Shown piece after piece: positions 17,871 through 27,237 of a stretch of 64,000 nucleotides of DNA. The notes beneath the pieces are model-generated. The model was not told the origin of the DNA, made no database searches, and worked only from the letters and a program-made list of their open reading frames with translations. The translations under genes and the position numbers were made by a program. This DNA comes from Armatimonadota bacterium. GTDB taxonomy: Bacteria > Armatimonadota > Fimbriimonadia > Fimbriimonadales > Fimbriimonadaceae. The number at the start of each line of letters is the position of its first letter. The stretch's first letter is position 1. Location: the NCBI GenBank assembly GCA_016789105.1, contig JAEURN010000008.1:62001-126000 (forward strand). Reading direction: 5' to 3'.

Positions 17871-18854
17871 ATGGCAACCGTTGGAATCAATCCCGCAAAG
17901 GCGCGGAGTTTCCAAGTCGGGAATGCCAAGAGCCGGATGCGCACAGCCACTGAAAAGGCCGTGCGCATCCTTTGCCTCGTCTGCGCGCTTGTCTGCATAG
18001 TCGCCACCGCCGGGATCTTCGCGATCTTGTTTGCCGAATCCGTCCCGTTCTTCCAGAGCGTCCCGCTTTGGTCGTTTTTGACCGGCGACAAATGGCAGAT
18101 GATGGGGTCCGAGAAGCAGTTCGGCATTTTGCCCCTGCTCTGCGGCACCCTTTTGATCACCATCGGGTCGGGGCTCGTCTCGATCCCGCTCGGGCTCGGG
18201 GTCGGGATCTATCTCAGCGAATACGCGCCGGAAAAGCTCCGACGGATCCTCAAGCCGGTGCTGGAACTCCTAGCCGGCGTGCCTTCGGTCGTCTTTGGCT
18301 ACTTTGCATTGACCCTTGTCACACCCGCCCTCCGGGGATCTGTTGATTGGTTGCACCAAACGTTGCCCACCCTCAACCCGATGCTTCCCGATTTTCGGCC
18401 CGCCAATGCGGCTGCCGGCGCCATCGTTGTGGGGTTCATGACGTTGCCGCTCGTCAGCAGCCTGTGTGAGGACGCCATCACCGCCGTCCCCAAAGCACTG
18501 CGGGAGGCCGCGTTCGGACTGGGGTGCACCAAAAGCGAAGTCATCCGAAAAGTCGTGCTGCCCTCGGCCGTTAGCGGAATCGTGGCCAGTTTCATCCTCG
18601 CCCTTTCGCGGGCGGTCGGGGAGACCATGGCCGTTACCATTGCCGCCGGTGCCAGACCCCAGCTCACACTCAACCCCGGCGATGAGGTGATGACCATGAC
18701 GGCCCAGATCGTCAACATCAGCAAAGGGGATGTCTCCCGTGGGGATATCCAATACCAGTCGATTTTTGCCATTGGCCTTCTGCTCTTCATCATCACTTTT
18801 GCCCTCAACATCCTGGCGTATCAGTTCGTCCGCCACAAATCGAGGGCGCAATGA
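17871..18854 (+). CDS. pstC: phosphate ABC transporter permease PstC
   Basis: Inner-membrane half of the phosphate importer. Six hydrophobic helices are visible, the first at residues 35-55 (VRILCLVCALVCIVATAGIF). The coupling loop ALREAAFGLGCTKSEVIRKVVLP is the EAA motif that docks with PstB. Length 327 residues is typical. The stop overlaps the pstA ATG by four bases. The ATPase gene pstB does not follow pstA and is not in the window. Confidence 0.95.
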   Translation: MATVGINPAKARSFQVGNAKSRMRTATEKAVRILCLVCALVCIVATAGIFAILFAESVPFFQSVPLWSFLTGDKWQMMGSEKQFGILPLLCGTLLITIGSGLVSIPLGLGVGIYLSEYAPEKLRRILKPVLELLAGVPSVVFGYFALTLVTPALRGSVDWLHQTLPTLNPMLPDFRPANAAAGAIVVGFMTLPLVSSLCEDAITAVPKALREAAFGLGCTKSEVIRKVVLPSAVSGIVASFILALSRAVGETMAVTIAAGARPQLTLNPGDEVMTMTAQIVNISKGDVSRGDIQYQSIFAIGLLLFIITFALNILAYQFVRHKSRAQ

Positions 18855-19735
18855 GTTCGCCGGCCTTCCTTCAACCTTCGGCCCACACCAAACGGCGGCG
18901 ACGGCAAGACCGGGTTTTCCAATTTCTTTGCCTTTTTGCGGCCGTTGCAGCGGTGGCCATTTTGGTGACGCTCATCACCAAAGTGGTCGCCGACGGCGCG
19001 CCCCGGGTGAATTGGCACTTCGTCTCTGAATTCCCGTCCCGCATCTTTCCGAAGAAGGCCGGGATCCTCAGCCCCCTGGCCGGTTCTGTCGCCGTGATGG
19101 TCCTCACCATTCTGTTTGTGGTTCCCGTCGGGATCGCCGCCGCCATCTACCTGCAAGAATTCAATTACCGCAAAGGGCCACTTGTCCGGTTCATCCAAGT
19201 GAACATCGGCAATCTGGCCGGGGTGCCTTCCATCGTTTTTGGGATGCTCGGCCTCTCGTTGTTCGTCACGGCCATGCATCTGGGCAAAAGCATCCTGACC
19301 GGGGCCCTCACCATGGGCATCCTTGTCTTGCCCATGGTCATTCTGGTGACACAAGAGGCTCTGAAAGCCGTCCCCAACAGTTACCGCGAAGCCTCGCTGG
19401 CCCTTGGTAGCACCCAATGGCAGACCATCCAGAAGGCCGTGCTCCCGAGGGCAATGCCCGGGATCCTGACCGGCATCATCCTTGCCGCCAGCCGAGCCAT
19501 CGGCGAAACCGCACCCCTCATCGTCGTCGGGGCGGTCGGTCTAGTCACCTTCCTGCCCGACAGCTTGCAGAGCCGGTACACCGTTTTGCCCCTGCAGATC
19601 CTGGATTGGATCGGCCAGCCCCGAGAAGACTTCCGGATCGCCGCCGCCGCCGCAATCCTCGTCCTGATGGGGATGCTCATTGTGCTCAATTCGGTCGCGA
19701 TTTTTATCAGGGCCCGATACCAAAGCAAGGTTTAA
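18851..19735 (+). CDS. pstA: phosphate ABC transporter permease PstA
   Basis: Second permease subunit of the phosphate importer. The first helix is at residues 24-45, and the EAA loop reads SYREASLALGSTQWQTIQKAVLP. The motif GIAAAIYLQEF and the loop GVPSIVFGMLGL are characteristic. Length 294 residues is normal. After its stop a 15-base gap leads to a methyltransferase, not to pstB or phoU, so the operon is incomplete at this site and an ATPase from elsewhere must serve it. Confidence 0.95.
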   Translation: MSSPAFLQPSAHTKRRRRQDRVFQFLCLFAAVAAVAILVTLITKVVADGAPRVNWHFVSEFPSRIFPKKAGILSPLAGSVAVMVLTILFVVPVGIAAAIYLQEFNYRKGPLVRFIQVNIGNLAGVPSIVFGMLGLSLFVTAMHLGKSILTGALTMGILVLPMVILVTQEALKAVPNSYREASLALGSTQWQTIQKAVLPRAMPGILTGIILAASRAIGETAPLIVVGAVGLVTFLPDSLQSRYTVLPLQILDWIGQPREDFRIAAAAAILVLMGMLIVLNSVAIFIRARYQSKV

Positions 19736-19750
19736 TCCCGGCAAAACCCT

Positions 19751-20485
19751 ATGGCGAGCTTTGGGCCGATTGCGCCCCACTACGACCTTTTGATGGCCAA
19801 CGTGCCCTACGACATGTGGGCCGGTTACTACCGCCTGCTCCTTACGCGGCATGAACTCGACCCCGACACCCTCCTCGATGTCTGCTGTGGAACCGGCACC
19901 TTGGCCGAACTACTGACGGAAGCCGGATACCGGGTCACCGGGTTTGATCTCAGCGCCCCCATGGTTGAGGAAGCCCGTAAAAAAGCCCTCCGGCAAGGGC
20001 TGGATATCCGCTACCACGTTGCCGACGCCACCGATTTCAACCTGGGAGAATCGTTCCAAGGCGCCTATTCATTTTTCGACAGCCTCAACTACATCACCTG
20101 TCTGGAGGGCCTGCAAGCGGCAACCCGGTGCGTCGCCGCCCACCTGGAACCCGGCGGGAGCTTTGTTTTCGACGTCAATACCCCCTATGCATTTGAACAA
20201 CACATGTTCGACCAAGAAGACCAACGCAAGCGGGCCCTCATCAAGTACTCGTGGAAAGGCGATTACGACCCCGCAAGCCGGATCATCCGCGTCGACATGG
20301 AGTTCGAGCGTAGCGGCGAGACGTTCCACGAGACCCACGTCCAGCGGGCCCACTCCGATGAAGAAATCCGGGAGGCCCTCCACGCGTCTGGATTTGCATC
20401 GTGCACGGCATACGACAGCTACTCCTTGGACAGGCCCCGGGTGCGGAGCGACCGGGTGCACTATGTTGCCCTCATGCCTTTTTGA
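19751..20485 (+). CDS. class I SAM-dependent methyltransferase
   Basis: Cytoplasmic methyltransferase with the Rossmann motif I LLDVCCGTGTLAELL (residues 37-51), motif II acidic residue in VTGFDLSAPMV and motif III in YHVADATDF. The N-terminus FGPIAPHYDLLMANVPYDMW is the usual dimer/substrate helix of the small-molecule methyltransferase subgroup. The C-terminal half has a beta-rich insertion (YDPASRIIRVDMEFERSGE) as in sarcosine/dimethylglycine-like enzymes. Substrate unknown. It lies 15 bases after pstA and may be read from the pst promoter. Confidence 0.9.
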   Translation: MASFGPIAPHYDLLMANVPYDMWAGYYRLLLTRHELDPDTLLDVCCGTGTLAELLTEAGYRVTGFDLSAPMVEEARKKALRQGLDIRYHVADATDFNLGESFQGAYSFFDSLNYITCLEGLQAATRCVAAHLEPGGSFVFDVNTPYAFEQHMFDQEDQRKRALIKYSWKGDYDPASRIIRVDMEFERSGETFHETHVQRAHSDEEIREALHASGFASCTAYDSYSLDRPRVRSDRVHYVALMPF

Positions 20486-20510
20486 TCGGGCCCACGGGAG
20501 CGCCTTGCGC

Positions 20511-20516
20511 TAAACT
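20511..20516 (+). promoter_or_regulatory. -10 element TAAACT, leaderless type
   Basis: TAAACT ends six bases before the ATG at 20523, with no Shine-Dalgarno sequence between them. Confidence 0.55.
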
Positions 20517-20522
20517 CAGGCC

Positions 20523-22784
20523 ATGTTGATGCCGGCATTCCTGCTGGGGGCGATCGGCCAGCCGGCCACCTCCACCCTGCCCCTGCGGGCGCGCCTGGCC
20601 CCAGTCCTCGACACAACCATCGAACAAAGCGCGCCAACCACCAATTACGGGCGCGAACCTTCGCTTGTTTTGGGGAGCGGCCGGGCCGTTTTGGTCGATT
20701 TCCCGGAACTCGATTGGGAACGGTTCAACGGGCGCAAAGTCGCCTCCGCCAGCCTCGTCTTTACCATTAGCCGAGGCACGGGCAGCATCCCGCTCAGCGT
20801 TTCATCCATCAGAAAGCAGTGGATGGAAGGGCCGGGGAGGGCCTACCGGTTCGACAAGTTCGACCCCGCCGTCCCGGCTTGGGGGTCGGCCACTTGGGCC
20901 TTTGCCCGGCAGGGCCGCGACGGCCTGAAATGGGCCGATGGCGGAGCCCGGAACGCCACCGATTCCACCCCCATTGCATCGGCTTCAACGGAAATCAAGG
21001 GTCGGGAAGTCATCGTTTCCGGCCTTGGCGCCGCCGTTCAGGATCGGCTCGACCACCCCTTCTCCGCCTTTGGATTCCGCCTTGAATCCAGCGCCGAATA
21101 CGCCTTTTTCAGCGGCGAGTGGTCCGCCGAACGGCCGCGGCTGGAAATCACATGGGCCGATTCCTCTCCGGCTGGCGCAGATGTCGCCGTCATGGCCGTT
21201 GTCCCAGGAGCCGAAAAGGGTAGCTATTCGGCCATCCTCAAAAACGTCGGATCGGCACCGGCTGAAACGGCAAGATTGACCGCTTCCGCATCGGGCCAGG
21301 CCCCCGTTTCCATCGATGTCCCCGGCCCGATCGCCCCGGGTGGCACGAAATCAGCAGCATTCACGTTGCCGGTCGCCGCCGATCCCACTGACCCGCGGAA
21401 ATCTGTCATCCAAGTGACTGTGGATGCGGCTGGCGATGTTTCTTTGGGCAACAACAGCCTTGAATACTTCCCCTCCGGGGTTTCCGTCGCGTTTGAAGCC
21501 GGGGCAGAGACTCTTGCTCACATCAAGTCGGTCAGCCCCTCTGGGGAGCCGCTGTTGCTCTACCAACTCACGGCGGCACGCATCAACCACTTCCTGTTGC
21601 CGTTCAGCCGGTTTGTGACCCTGCCGGAAGGGGTGTTCCAAAGAGTCAATGTCGCCTTGGATCCTGCTACCGCCGATTTCCGGGTTGCCCTCGACGGCCA
21701 ACCTGCGGCCAATCCCGACGATGTGGCAAGAGCAGGCGTCCGGGCCTTGGTTCCGCTTGCCAACGGTTTTGCCGTCCCCCCCAGTGACGCCGCCCCGTGG
21801 CCAAAAACAAACGGCACGTCGTTTGGATGGTTGCCGGACACCCGCGACGACGGGCTCCGCATCCCGGGGCTTGAATTGCCTGCGTTGGGGTTTGCGGACG
21901 ATTCTCCGGTCCCGCTTTGGGACAACGGGCTGCTCAGCCGGAGCGAGGCGTGGTACCTACAAAGCCAAATCGGCAAACGCCCGCAAGACTGGGCCTTCCC
22001 CTGGAAGGCTATCCAACCCGGACTCCTCATCCATGCCGTCGGGGCCAACGGCGAGAACCTCGTCAAAACCCAGATCAGCCTCTACCGGCCGGGATCTGCC
22101 ACACCCTTGGCCACAGTGGACAGCGCCAACGGCGGATTCGCCTTCTTCACCCCCGATCAAATGGGGGGCAAGCCCCTGTTTGCCGACCCTAAATCCGGTG
22201 CCGACGCCTGGATCCTCGTCAAAGCGGCCCGGAATGGGGCGAGTGCGGCGACTTGGCTGCCCGCTTGGCAACTTTTGGACTGGTCAGTCCGAGGCAACGG
22301 AAACCTCCCCAACGTCGAGCTGAGGTTCAATTTGCCGAGCCAAGAGCTGGATCTGTCCCAAAATCTGGCCACGGATAAGAGCGTGTCCGACTCCACCGGC
22401 AAATTCCCCGCCCAACTGGCCGCACTGGTTGACGGGAACCCAGCCGGAGGGTTTGAATTGGGTTCAAGGCAATGGGTTGAAATCGACCTGGGGCGCGACC
22501 GTGTCGTCGGCGAAGTCGACCTCACCCTCCTGGGCTCCAACTACCCGAACCTCGAGATCTGGGCCTATGGCACCTCCCAAAACTCCGACGCCGCCATCCG
22601 CTGGGTCGCCCTGCCCTCGCTAGACCGGCTCGGGGCAATTTTCGGAACTCCTGTGGAAGGGGGGGTGACTATCCCGGTTGTCCATTCCGCCATGAGGATG
22701 CGCTATGTTCGCCTGATTAACCGGGGCGAGCAACCCGCCAAAGTCAGCGAAATCAAGATCATCCCCGTCAAAGCCCAAGGCTAG
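20523..22784 (+). CDS. large secreted protein with DNRLRE-like, CARDB-like and discoidin-like domains
   Basis: A 753-residue exported protein, probably cell-surface. Residues 1-20 are a signal peptide. Residues 25-215 resemble a DNRLRE domain (ARLAPVLDTTIEQSAPTTNYG with repeated strand patterns). Residues 220-320 look like a CARDB-type immunoglobulin fold (SVIQVTVDAAGDVSLGNNSL). Residues 605-753 look like an F5/8 type C (discoidin) carbohydrate-binding domain (WVEIDLGRDRVVGEVDL). The central part is unassigned. Such combinations bind or cleave polysaccharides; no catalytic motif is evident. The 3' end overlaps the polA stop by four bases. Confidence 0.8.
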   Translation: MLMPAFLLGAIGQPATSTLPLRARLAPVLDTTIEQSAPTTNYGREPSLVLGSGRAVLVDFPELDWERFNGRKVASASLVFTISRGTGSIPLSVSSIRKQWMEGPGRAYRFDKFDPAVPAWGSATWAFARQGRDGLKWADGGARNATDSTPIASASTEIKGREVIVSGLGAAVQDRLDHPFSAFGFRLESSAEYAFFSGEWSAERPRLEITWADSSPAGADVAVMAVVPGAEKGSYSAILKNVGSAPAETARLTASASGQAPVSIDVPGPIAPGGTKSAAFTLPVAADPTDPRKSVIQVTVDAAGDVSLGNNSLEYFPSGVSVAFEAGAETLAHIKSVSPSGEPLLLYQLTAARINHFLLPFSRFVTLPEGVFQRVNVALDPATADFRVALDGQPAANPDDVARAGVRALVPLANGFAVPPSDAAPWPKTNGTSFGWLPDTRDDGLRIPGLELPALGFADDSPVPLWDNGLLSRSEAWYLQSQIGKRPQDWAFPWKAIQPGLLIHAVGANGENLVKTQISLYRPGSATPLATVDSANGGFAFFTPDQMGGKPLFADPKSGADAWILVKAARNGASAATWLPAWQLLDWSVRGNGNLPNVELRFNLPSQELDLSQNLATDKSVSDSTGKFPAQLAALVDGNPAGGFELGSRQWVEIDLGRDRVVGEVDLTLLGSNYPNLEIWAYGTSQNSDAAIRWVALPSLDRLGAIFGTPVEGGVTIPVVHSAMRMRYVRLINRGEQPAKVSEIKIIPVKAQG

Positions 22785-25369
22785 GCGGGGGTCATCTCCA
22801 TCCAGTTGTCGCCATACTTGCTGTCCACCTCAATGGGAACCGACATCGGGATCGCCTCCTCCATTTGAGACTTAATGGTCTCTTTATAGTCGGCAAAGTC
22901 GCTGGCACACTCAAACACGAGTTCGTCGTGCACTTGCAAGAGCATTCGGGACTGGGCTCCCTTGAGGGTTTTGTGGACGTCAATCATGGCGATCTTGATC
23001 ATATCCGCGGCCGTGCCCTGGATCGGGGCGTTCATGGCCTGCCTTTCCGCATAAGCCCTTGTGGTCCGGTTGCCGGCATGGATATCCGGGAATGTACGCC
23101 GCCGCCCGCACATGGTCGATGTGAACCCTTTGCTCCGGGCTTCATCTACCATGGCCTCAGTGAACGCTTTGACCTTGGGGAACCGTTCGTTGTACTGCTT
23201 GATCAGGGCATTGGCATCTTCGACACTAAAACCGCGCCCAAGCTGCGCCGCCAAGCCATAGCCGGTTACCCCGTAAAGCACCGCATAGTTGAGCAGCTTG
23301 GCGTATCCCCGTTGCGCCTTAGAAACTTCGGCTTCTGGAACCCCGTACATCAAAGCCGCGGTCACCGTGTGCACGTCGACCCGCTTTTGGAACGCTTCAA
23401 CCAAATTGGGGTCTTGGCACATGTGCGCAAGGATCCGGAGCTCGATCTGCGAATAGTCGAACGAACCGAGCGTGAACCCCTCGGCCGCCACAAACGCCTT
23501 GCGGATCTTGCGGCCTAATTCCGTGCGGATCGGGATGTTCTGAAGGTTCGGCTCGTTGGAGCTGAGACGGCCAGTGGCGGCTACTGCCTGGTTGAACGAC
23601 GTATGCACCCGGCCATCCGGGCCCTTCATCTTGGGTAGCGAGTCGGCATATGTGCTTTTGAGCTTGGCAAGTTCACGGTATTGAAGGATCGTCCCGGCGA
23701 TCTCATGTTCAACCTCGAGCTCTTGCAAAATCTCGGCCCCGGTAGCCCAGCCGGTCTTCGTCTTCTTCCCTCCCGGGAGCTGCATCTGGTCAAAAAGAAC
23801 CTCGCCGATTTGCTTGGGAGAGAGGATGTTGAATTCTTGACCAGCCAGTTCATAAGCCTTGGCCTGGATGAGCTTCATCTCGGCTTCCAAGTCGGCGCTG
23901 AACTCCTGCAGGATCGCCGCATCCAGTTCGATGCCGCGATCCTCCATCTGCGCCAAGATCGGCACGAGCGGAAGTTCGATGCCATCCAAAACCCGCGATT
24001 GCCCTTCCGCTTCGATCCGACCCCGCATCACCGATTCCAATGCATAAAGGCAAGCCGCCTGGTCTTGCGGCGTCGGGGGAGGGGAATCGAGATCCAGATA
24101 TCCCATGGCAAGATCTGGGAGCGAATAATTTGACCGACCAGTCTGCAAAACATAGGCTCCGAGGGTCGCATCGAACCCCGGGGGGGCATCCACCTTTGAA
24201 CCCCGGTAGAACGGTTTGGTCTCATGGCCGATTGCCTGGGCAGGATCCCGGCGGAACAACTCCAGCGCGGCTTGCGGGTCGGCGCGACGGACCGAGCGGC
24301 TGACGGCGACATACGCCAGCTTTTCATTCTCTTCCAACAACGACCCTTGCGCGGACGCATCGGCCATTAGCAAAGCGTAGCGCGAGGTTCCCACCCAGTT
24401 GGAAAGTTCCTCATAGTCCATCACGTCGTCGTCGTAACTGATCTCGATTGCCGACGATTTGGGGGTTGAAACCGCGGGGCCCCCGCCGTTCATGTAAGGG
24501 GCCATCACCTGCTCTAATTTCCGCAGCGGGCCACGGAACTCAAGAGCCGTGAGCATCTTTGACGCCGCTTCTAAATGCTCGGGATCCATGCGGTACCGGG
24601 CAAAGTCGTAGGTCAAGGGGACATCCCGGATGATGGTGGCCAGCCATTTGCTTTTGACCATTTGGTCTTCATTGCCGACGATCTTCTTCCGGAACTTTTC
24701 TGGCACCTCGTCGATCCGGCGCATGATCTCTTCGATCGGCCCGAACTCTTTGATCAGCAGACTCGCAGATTTGTCCCCGATGCCGGGTACCCCGGGGATG
24801 TTGTCGCTGGTGTCCCCGACCAACGCCTTGTAATCCGGAACGAATTCCGGGCCGAAGCCATAACGCTCCACAACGGCCGCCGGGTCGTAGACCACGACAT
24901 CGGTCACACCCTTTTTCGTCGTCATCACGCTGACGCAATGGTCGACCAATTGCAAGCTGTCCAAGTCGCCGGTGACGATCGTTGTTGCATACCCATTCTC
25001 CTCGCCAAGGCGGCTGATCGTGCCGACGATGTCATCGGCCTCGTAACCGGTGAGCTCGAAAACCGGGATGTTCAGCGCTTCGATTAGCTGGCGGGAAAAT
25101 TCGAGCTGGCTGATGAGTTCCGCCGGGGTTTCCCGACGCGTGCCTTTGTATTCGGCATATTCGGCATGGCGGAATGTCTTGCCCGGCGCATCCAAGGCAA
25201 CCATCACGGCGTGGGGTTTGTAGCTTTCAAGCAGGGTGAAGAGCATGCTCACAAACCCGAAAAGGGCGTTGGTCGGTTTTCCGTCGCTCGTGCTGAGGAA
25301 CCGGGTTCCGTAAAACGCCCGGAACAAGAGGCTGTAGCCGTCGATAATGACCAGATTCGAGTCGGGCAT
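22781..25369 (-). CDS. polA: DNA polymerase I
   Basis: Repair and Okazaki-processing polymerase. Residues 1-290 are the 5'-3' exonuclease (VIIDGYSLLFRAFYG, GYEADDIVGT, TGDLDSLQLV, GDTSDNIPGVPGIG). Residues 310-500 replace the 3'-5' exonuclease and have lost the DxE acidic residues, so proofreading is probably absent, as in Taq. The polymerase domain has motif A DYSQIELRI and motif C LQVHDELVFE. Motif B (O helix) reads RGYAKLLNYAVLYG: Tyr695 and Ala696 replace the usual Phe-Gly. TAGACT lies nine bases before the ATG. Confidence 0.96.
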   Translation of the reverse strand: MPDSNLVIIDGYSLLFRAFYGTRFLSTSDGKPTNALFGFVSMLFTLLESYKPHAVMVALDAPGKTFRHAEYAEYKGTRRETPAELISQLEFSRQLIEALNIPVFELTGYEADDIVGTISRLGEENGYATTIVTGDLDSLQLVDHCVSVMTTKKGVTDVVVYDPAAVVERYGFGPEFVPDYKALVGDTSDNIPGVPGIGDKSASLLIKEFGPIEEIMRRIDEVPEKFRKKIVGNEDQMVKSKWLATIIRDVPLTYDFARYRMDPEHLEAASKMLTALEFRGPLRKLEQVMAPYMNGGGPAVSTPKSSAIEISYDDDVMDYEELSNWVGTSRYALLMADASAQGSLLEENEKLAYVAVSRSVRRADPQAALELFRRDPAQAIGHETKPFYRGSKVDAPPGFDATLGAYVLQTGRSNYSLPDLAMGYLDLDSPPPTPQDQAACLYALESVMRGRIEAEGQSRVLDGIELPLVPILAQMEDRGIELDAAILQEFSADLEAEMKLIQAKAYELAGQEFNILSPKQIGEVLFDQMQLPGGKKTKTGWATGAEILQELEVEHEIAGTILQYRELAKLKSTYADSLPKMKGPDGRVHTSFNQAVAATGRLSSNEPNLQNIPIRTELGRKIRKAFVAAEGFTLGSFDYSQIELRILAHMCQDPNLVEAFQKRVDVHTVTAALMYGVPEAEVSKAQRGYAKLLNYAVLYGVTGYGLAAQLGRGFSVEDANALIKQYNERFPKVKAFTEAMVDEARSKGFTSTMCGRRRTFPDIHAGNRTTRAYAERQAMNAPIQGTAADMIKIAMIDVHKTLKGAQSRMLLQVHDELVFECASDFADYKETIKSQMEEAIPMSVPIEVDSKYGDNWMEMTPA

Positions 25370-25393
25370 TGTGGAAGGAGTCTACCGCTGGGG

Positions 25394-25399
25394 CATACT
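25394..25399 (+). promoter_or_regulatory. -10-like element CATACT, leaderless type
   Basis: CATACT ends six bases before the ATG at 25406, supporting that start; an upstream in-frame extension would run through the polA 5' end. Confidence 0.45.
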
Positions 25400-25405
25400 C
25401 AGGGC

Positions 25406-26380
25406 ATGTCGATCCGAGTCGGGCTTGTCGGTGCCGCCCACGTGCACGCCCCATCTTTCATCTCCAGCCTGCAAGGGAATCCAAAGGCCGAATTCGTCGG
25501 GATCTGGGATGACCAGGCAGAACGGGGAGAAGCCCTTGCCGCCCAATTCGACACCCACTACACGGCCGACCTCGGGACCCTGCTGGGCCAGGTGGACGCC
25601 ATTTGCATCGCCAGCGAAAACATGCGCCACCTGGAGCATTTGAAGGCAGCTGTCAAAGCGGGCCGACATGCCCTGTGCGAAAAGCCGATTGCGCCCAACG
25701 CCGACCATGCCCAGCAAATCGAGGTATTGGCCGATTCCCCTGGCCTGGTTTTGGCCACCGCTTTTCCTTGCCCGTTTTCCCCCAACTTCACCGCTGCCCA
25801 ATCCCGCGTGGAAAACGGGGACATTGGGACTCTGCTCGCCGCCTGTTGTACCAACCAGGGCCGGTGCCCCTTTGGCTGGTTCACGGATCCAGCGCTTAGC
25901 GGAGGCGGGGCCATGATCGACCACGTGGTGCATGTTGCAGACCTGCTCCGGCGGTTGTTCGGCCCGGAAGTCGCCCATGTCCAAGCCCAAATCGGCAACG
26001 GCCACTACGGCCAGCAATGGGACGACACGGCCATGGTGACCGTCGGTTTTGACAGCGGGGCCTTTGCTAGCATCGATTCCAGTTGGAACCGGCCGGACGC
26101 CTACCACACTTGGGGCAACGTCAAGCTCAACCTTGTCGGCGAAAAGGGCGTCATTGAACTCGACCTTTTCAGCCAAGGTGCCTCCCTCACCGGGGCCGAC
26201 GGAATGAAAACCATCGGAACCGGGAGCAACCTGGACGCCCTGATGGTCGACGATTTCCTTTCAGCAATTTTGGACAAGAGGCCGCCGATGTCCACGCTCC
26301 GCGACGGACTTTGGGCATCGCAAATTGCCATCAAGGCTTACGAGTCCGTTTCCCAGAGCGGCCAACCCGCGGCGGTGTAG
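25406..26380 (+). CDS. Gfo/Idh/MocA family NAD(P)-dependent oxidoreductase
   Basis: A cytoplasmic sugar-type dehydrogenase. The N-terminal Rossmann nucleotide site is VGLVGAAHVHAPSF, and the catalytic-lysine motif is CEKPIAPN (Lys near residue 95), preceded by EHLKAAVKAGRHAL. The C-terminal alpha/beta domain contains the conserved GGGAMIDHVVHVADLLR with the active-site His. 324 residues is normal. Substrate cannot be told from sequence. ATG at 25406 is 36 bases from polA, divergent. Confidence 0.92.
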   Translation: MSIRVGLVGAAHVHAPSFISSLQGNPKAEFVGIWDDQAERGEALAAQFDTHYTADLGTLLGQVDAICIASENMRHLEHLKAAVKAGRHALCEKPIAPNADHAQQIEVLADSPGLVLATAFPCPFSPNFTAAQSRVENGDIGTLLAACCTNQGRCPFGWFTDPALSGGGAMIDHVVHVADLLRRLFGPEVAHVQAQIGNGHYGQQWDDTAMVTVGFDSGAFASIDSSWNRPDAYHTWGNVKLNLVGEKGVIELDLFSQGASLTGADGMKTIGTGSNLDALMVDDFLSAILDKRPPMSTLRDGLWASQIAIKAYESVSQSGQPAAV

Positions 26381-26405
26381 CCGATTGGGGCCATCTCGCC
26401 GCCGG

Positions 26406-27203
26406 TCACGAATAGAGGGCGGCGGTCAAAAAATAGTTGGCTACATAAATCAACACCATCGTGAGGACAACCGTCCGCGTTGTCGCGTGCCCCACACCGA
26501 CCGCCCCGCCTTCCGTCCGAAGCCCCTGCTGGCATGCGACCAACGCGACGATCAGCCCAAAAACCACCGTTTTTAGGATCCCGCCGCCGACATCGTGCAT
26601 CGTGGTGAACTGCTGGAGGCTGTGGATGAACAGCCCGTGCGGGATCCCGGCGACGGGGACGGCGACCAGATAGCCTCCGGCAATTCCGGCGTACATCCCC
26701 ACCACCGCCAAAACAGGCAGCATCGTCAGGCAGGCGATTAGACGCGGCACGACCAGGTAGCTGACCGGTGAGACCCTCAACGATTTCAGGGCGTCGATTT
26801 GCTCCGTCACCGCCATCGTGGCGATTTGGGCGGCCATCGCCGAGCCGCAGCGCGCTGCCACCATAATCCCCACCAGCACGGGGGCCAGTTCGCGGGTGAC
26901 GCTCAGGGCAACAGTCCCGCCCGCCAAGCCCGAGGCCCCGTAGTCTTGCAACAGGTTTGCCGAATAGAGAGCGATCACCGCGCCGGAACTGAACGTCGTC
27001 AGCGCGATGATTGGCACGGAGGAAACCCCAACGAACGCCATTTGGTTCAGGGTTTCTTTCAGTTCAAAAGGTCGGTGGAAGATGCGGGCAAAACCCTGCC
27101 AAGCTAGGACCGTGACCTCACCGACAAAGGTCAACGCCTCATAAAGCCAGCGTAGGGCCGGGGTTCTGAGGATGCGTTCGACCCCGCCAACCGCCTGCGC
27201 CAT
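26406..27203 (-). CDS. MlaE family ABC lipid-transport permease
   Basis: Inner-membrane permease of MlaE/YrbE type, which moves phospholipids or related lipids between inner and outer membranes with an ATPase (MlaF) and a periplasmic MCE protein (MlaD). Key sequences: IALTTFSSGAVIALYSANLL, RELAPVLVGIMVAARCGSAMAAQI and EQIDALKSLRVSP, the family coupling motif. Five hydrophobic segments in 265 residues. No mlaF or mlaD is nearby. TATGAT ends six bases before the ATG at 27203. Confidence 0.93.
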   Translation of the reverse strand: MAQAVGGVERILRTPALRWLYEALTFVGEVTVLAWQGFARIFHRPFELKETLNQMAFVGVSSVPIIALTTFSSGAVIALYSANLLQDYGASGLAGGTVALSVTRELAPVLVGIMVAARCGSAMAAQIATMAVTEQIDALKSLRVSPVSYLVVPRLIACLTMLPVLAVVGMYAGIAGGYLVAVPVAGIPHGLFIHSLQQFTTMHDVGGGILKTVVFGLIVALVACQQGLRTEGGAVGVGHATTRTVVLTMVLIYVANYFLTAALYS

Positions 27204-27209
27204 GCCGCC

Positions 27210-27229
27210 ATCATACCGGGGGATATACT
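27210..27229. promoter_or_regulatory. back-to-back -10 elements of a divergent promoter pair
   Basis: On the minus strand TATGAT (27210-27215) ends six bases before the mlaE-type start at 27203. On the plus strand TATACT (27224-27229) ends eight bases before the ATG at 27238. The two -10 elements are only eight bases apart, so their RNA polymerase footprints must overlap. Confidence 0.5.
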
Positions 27230-27237
27230 TTTGTCCG

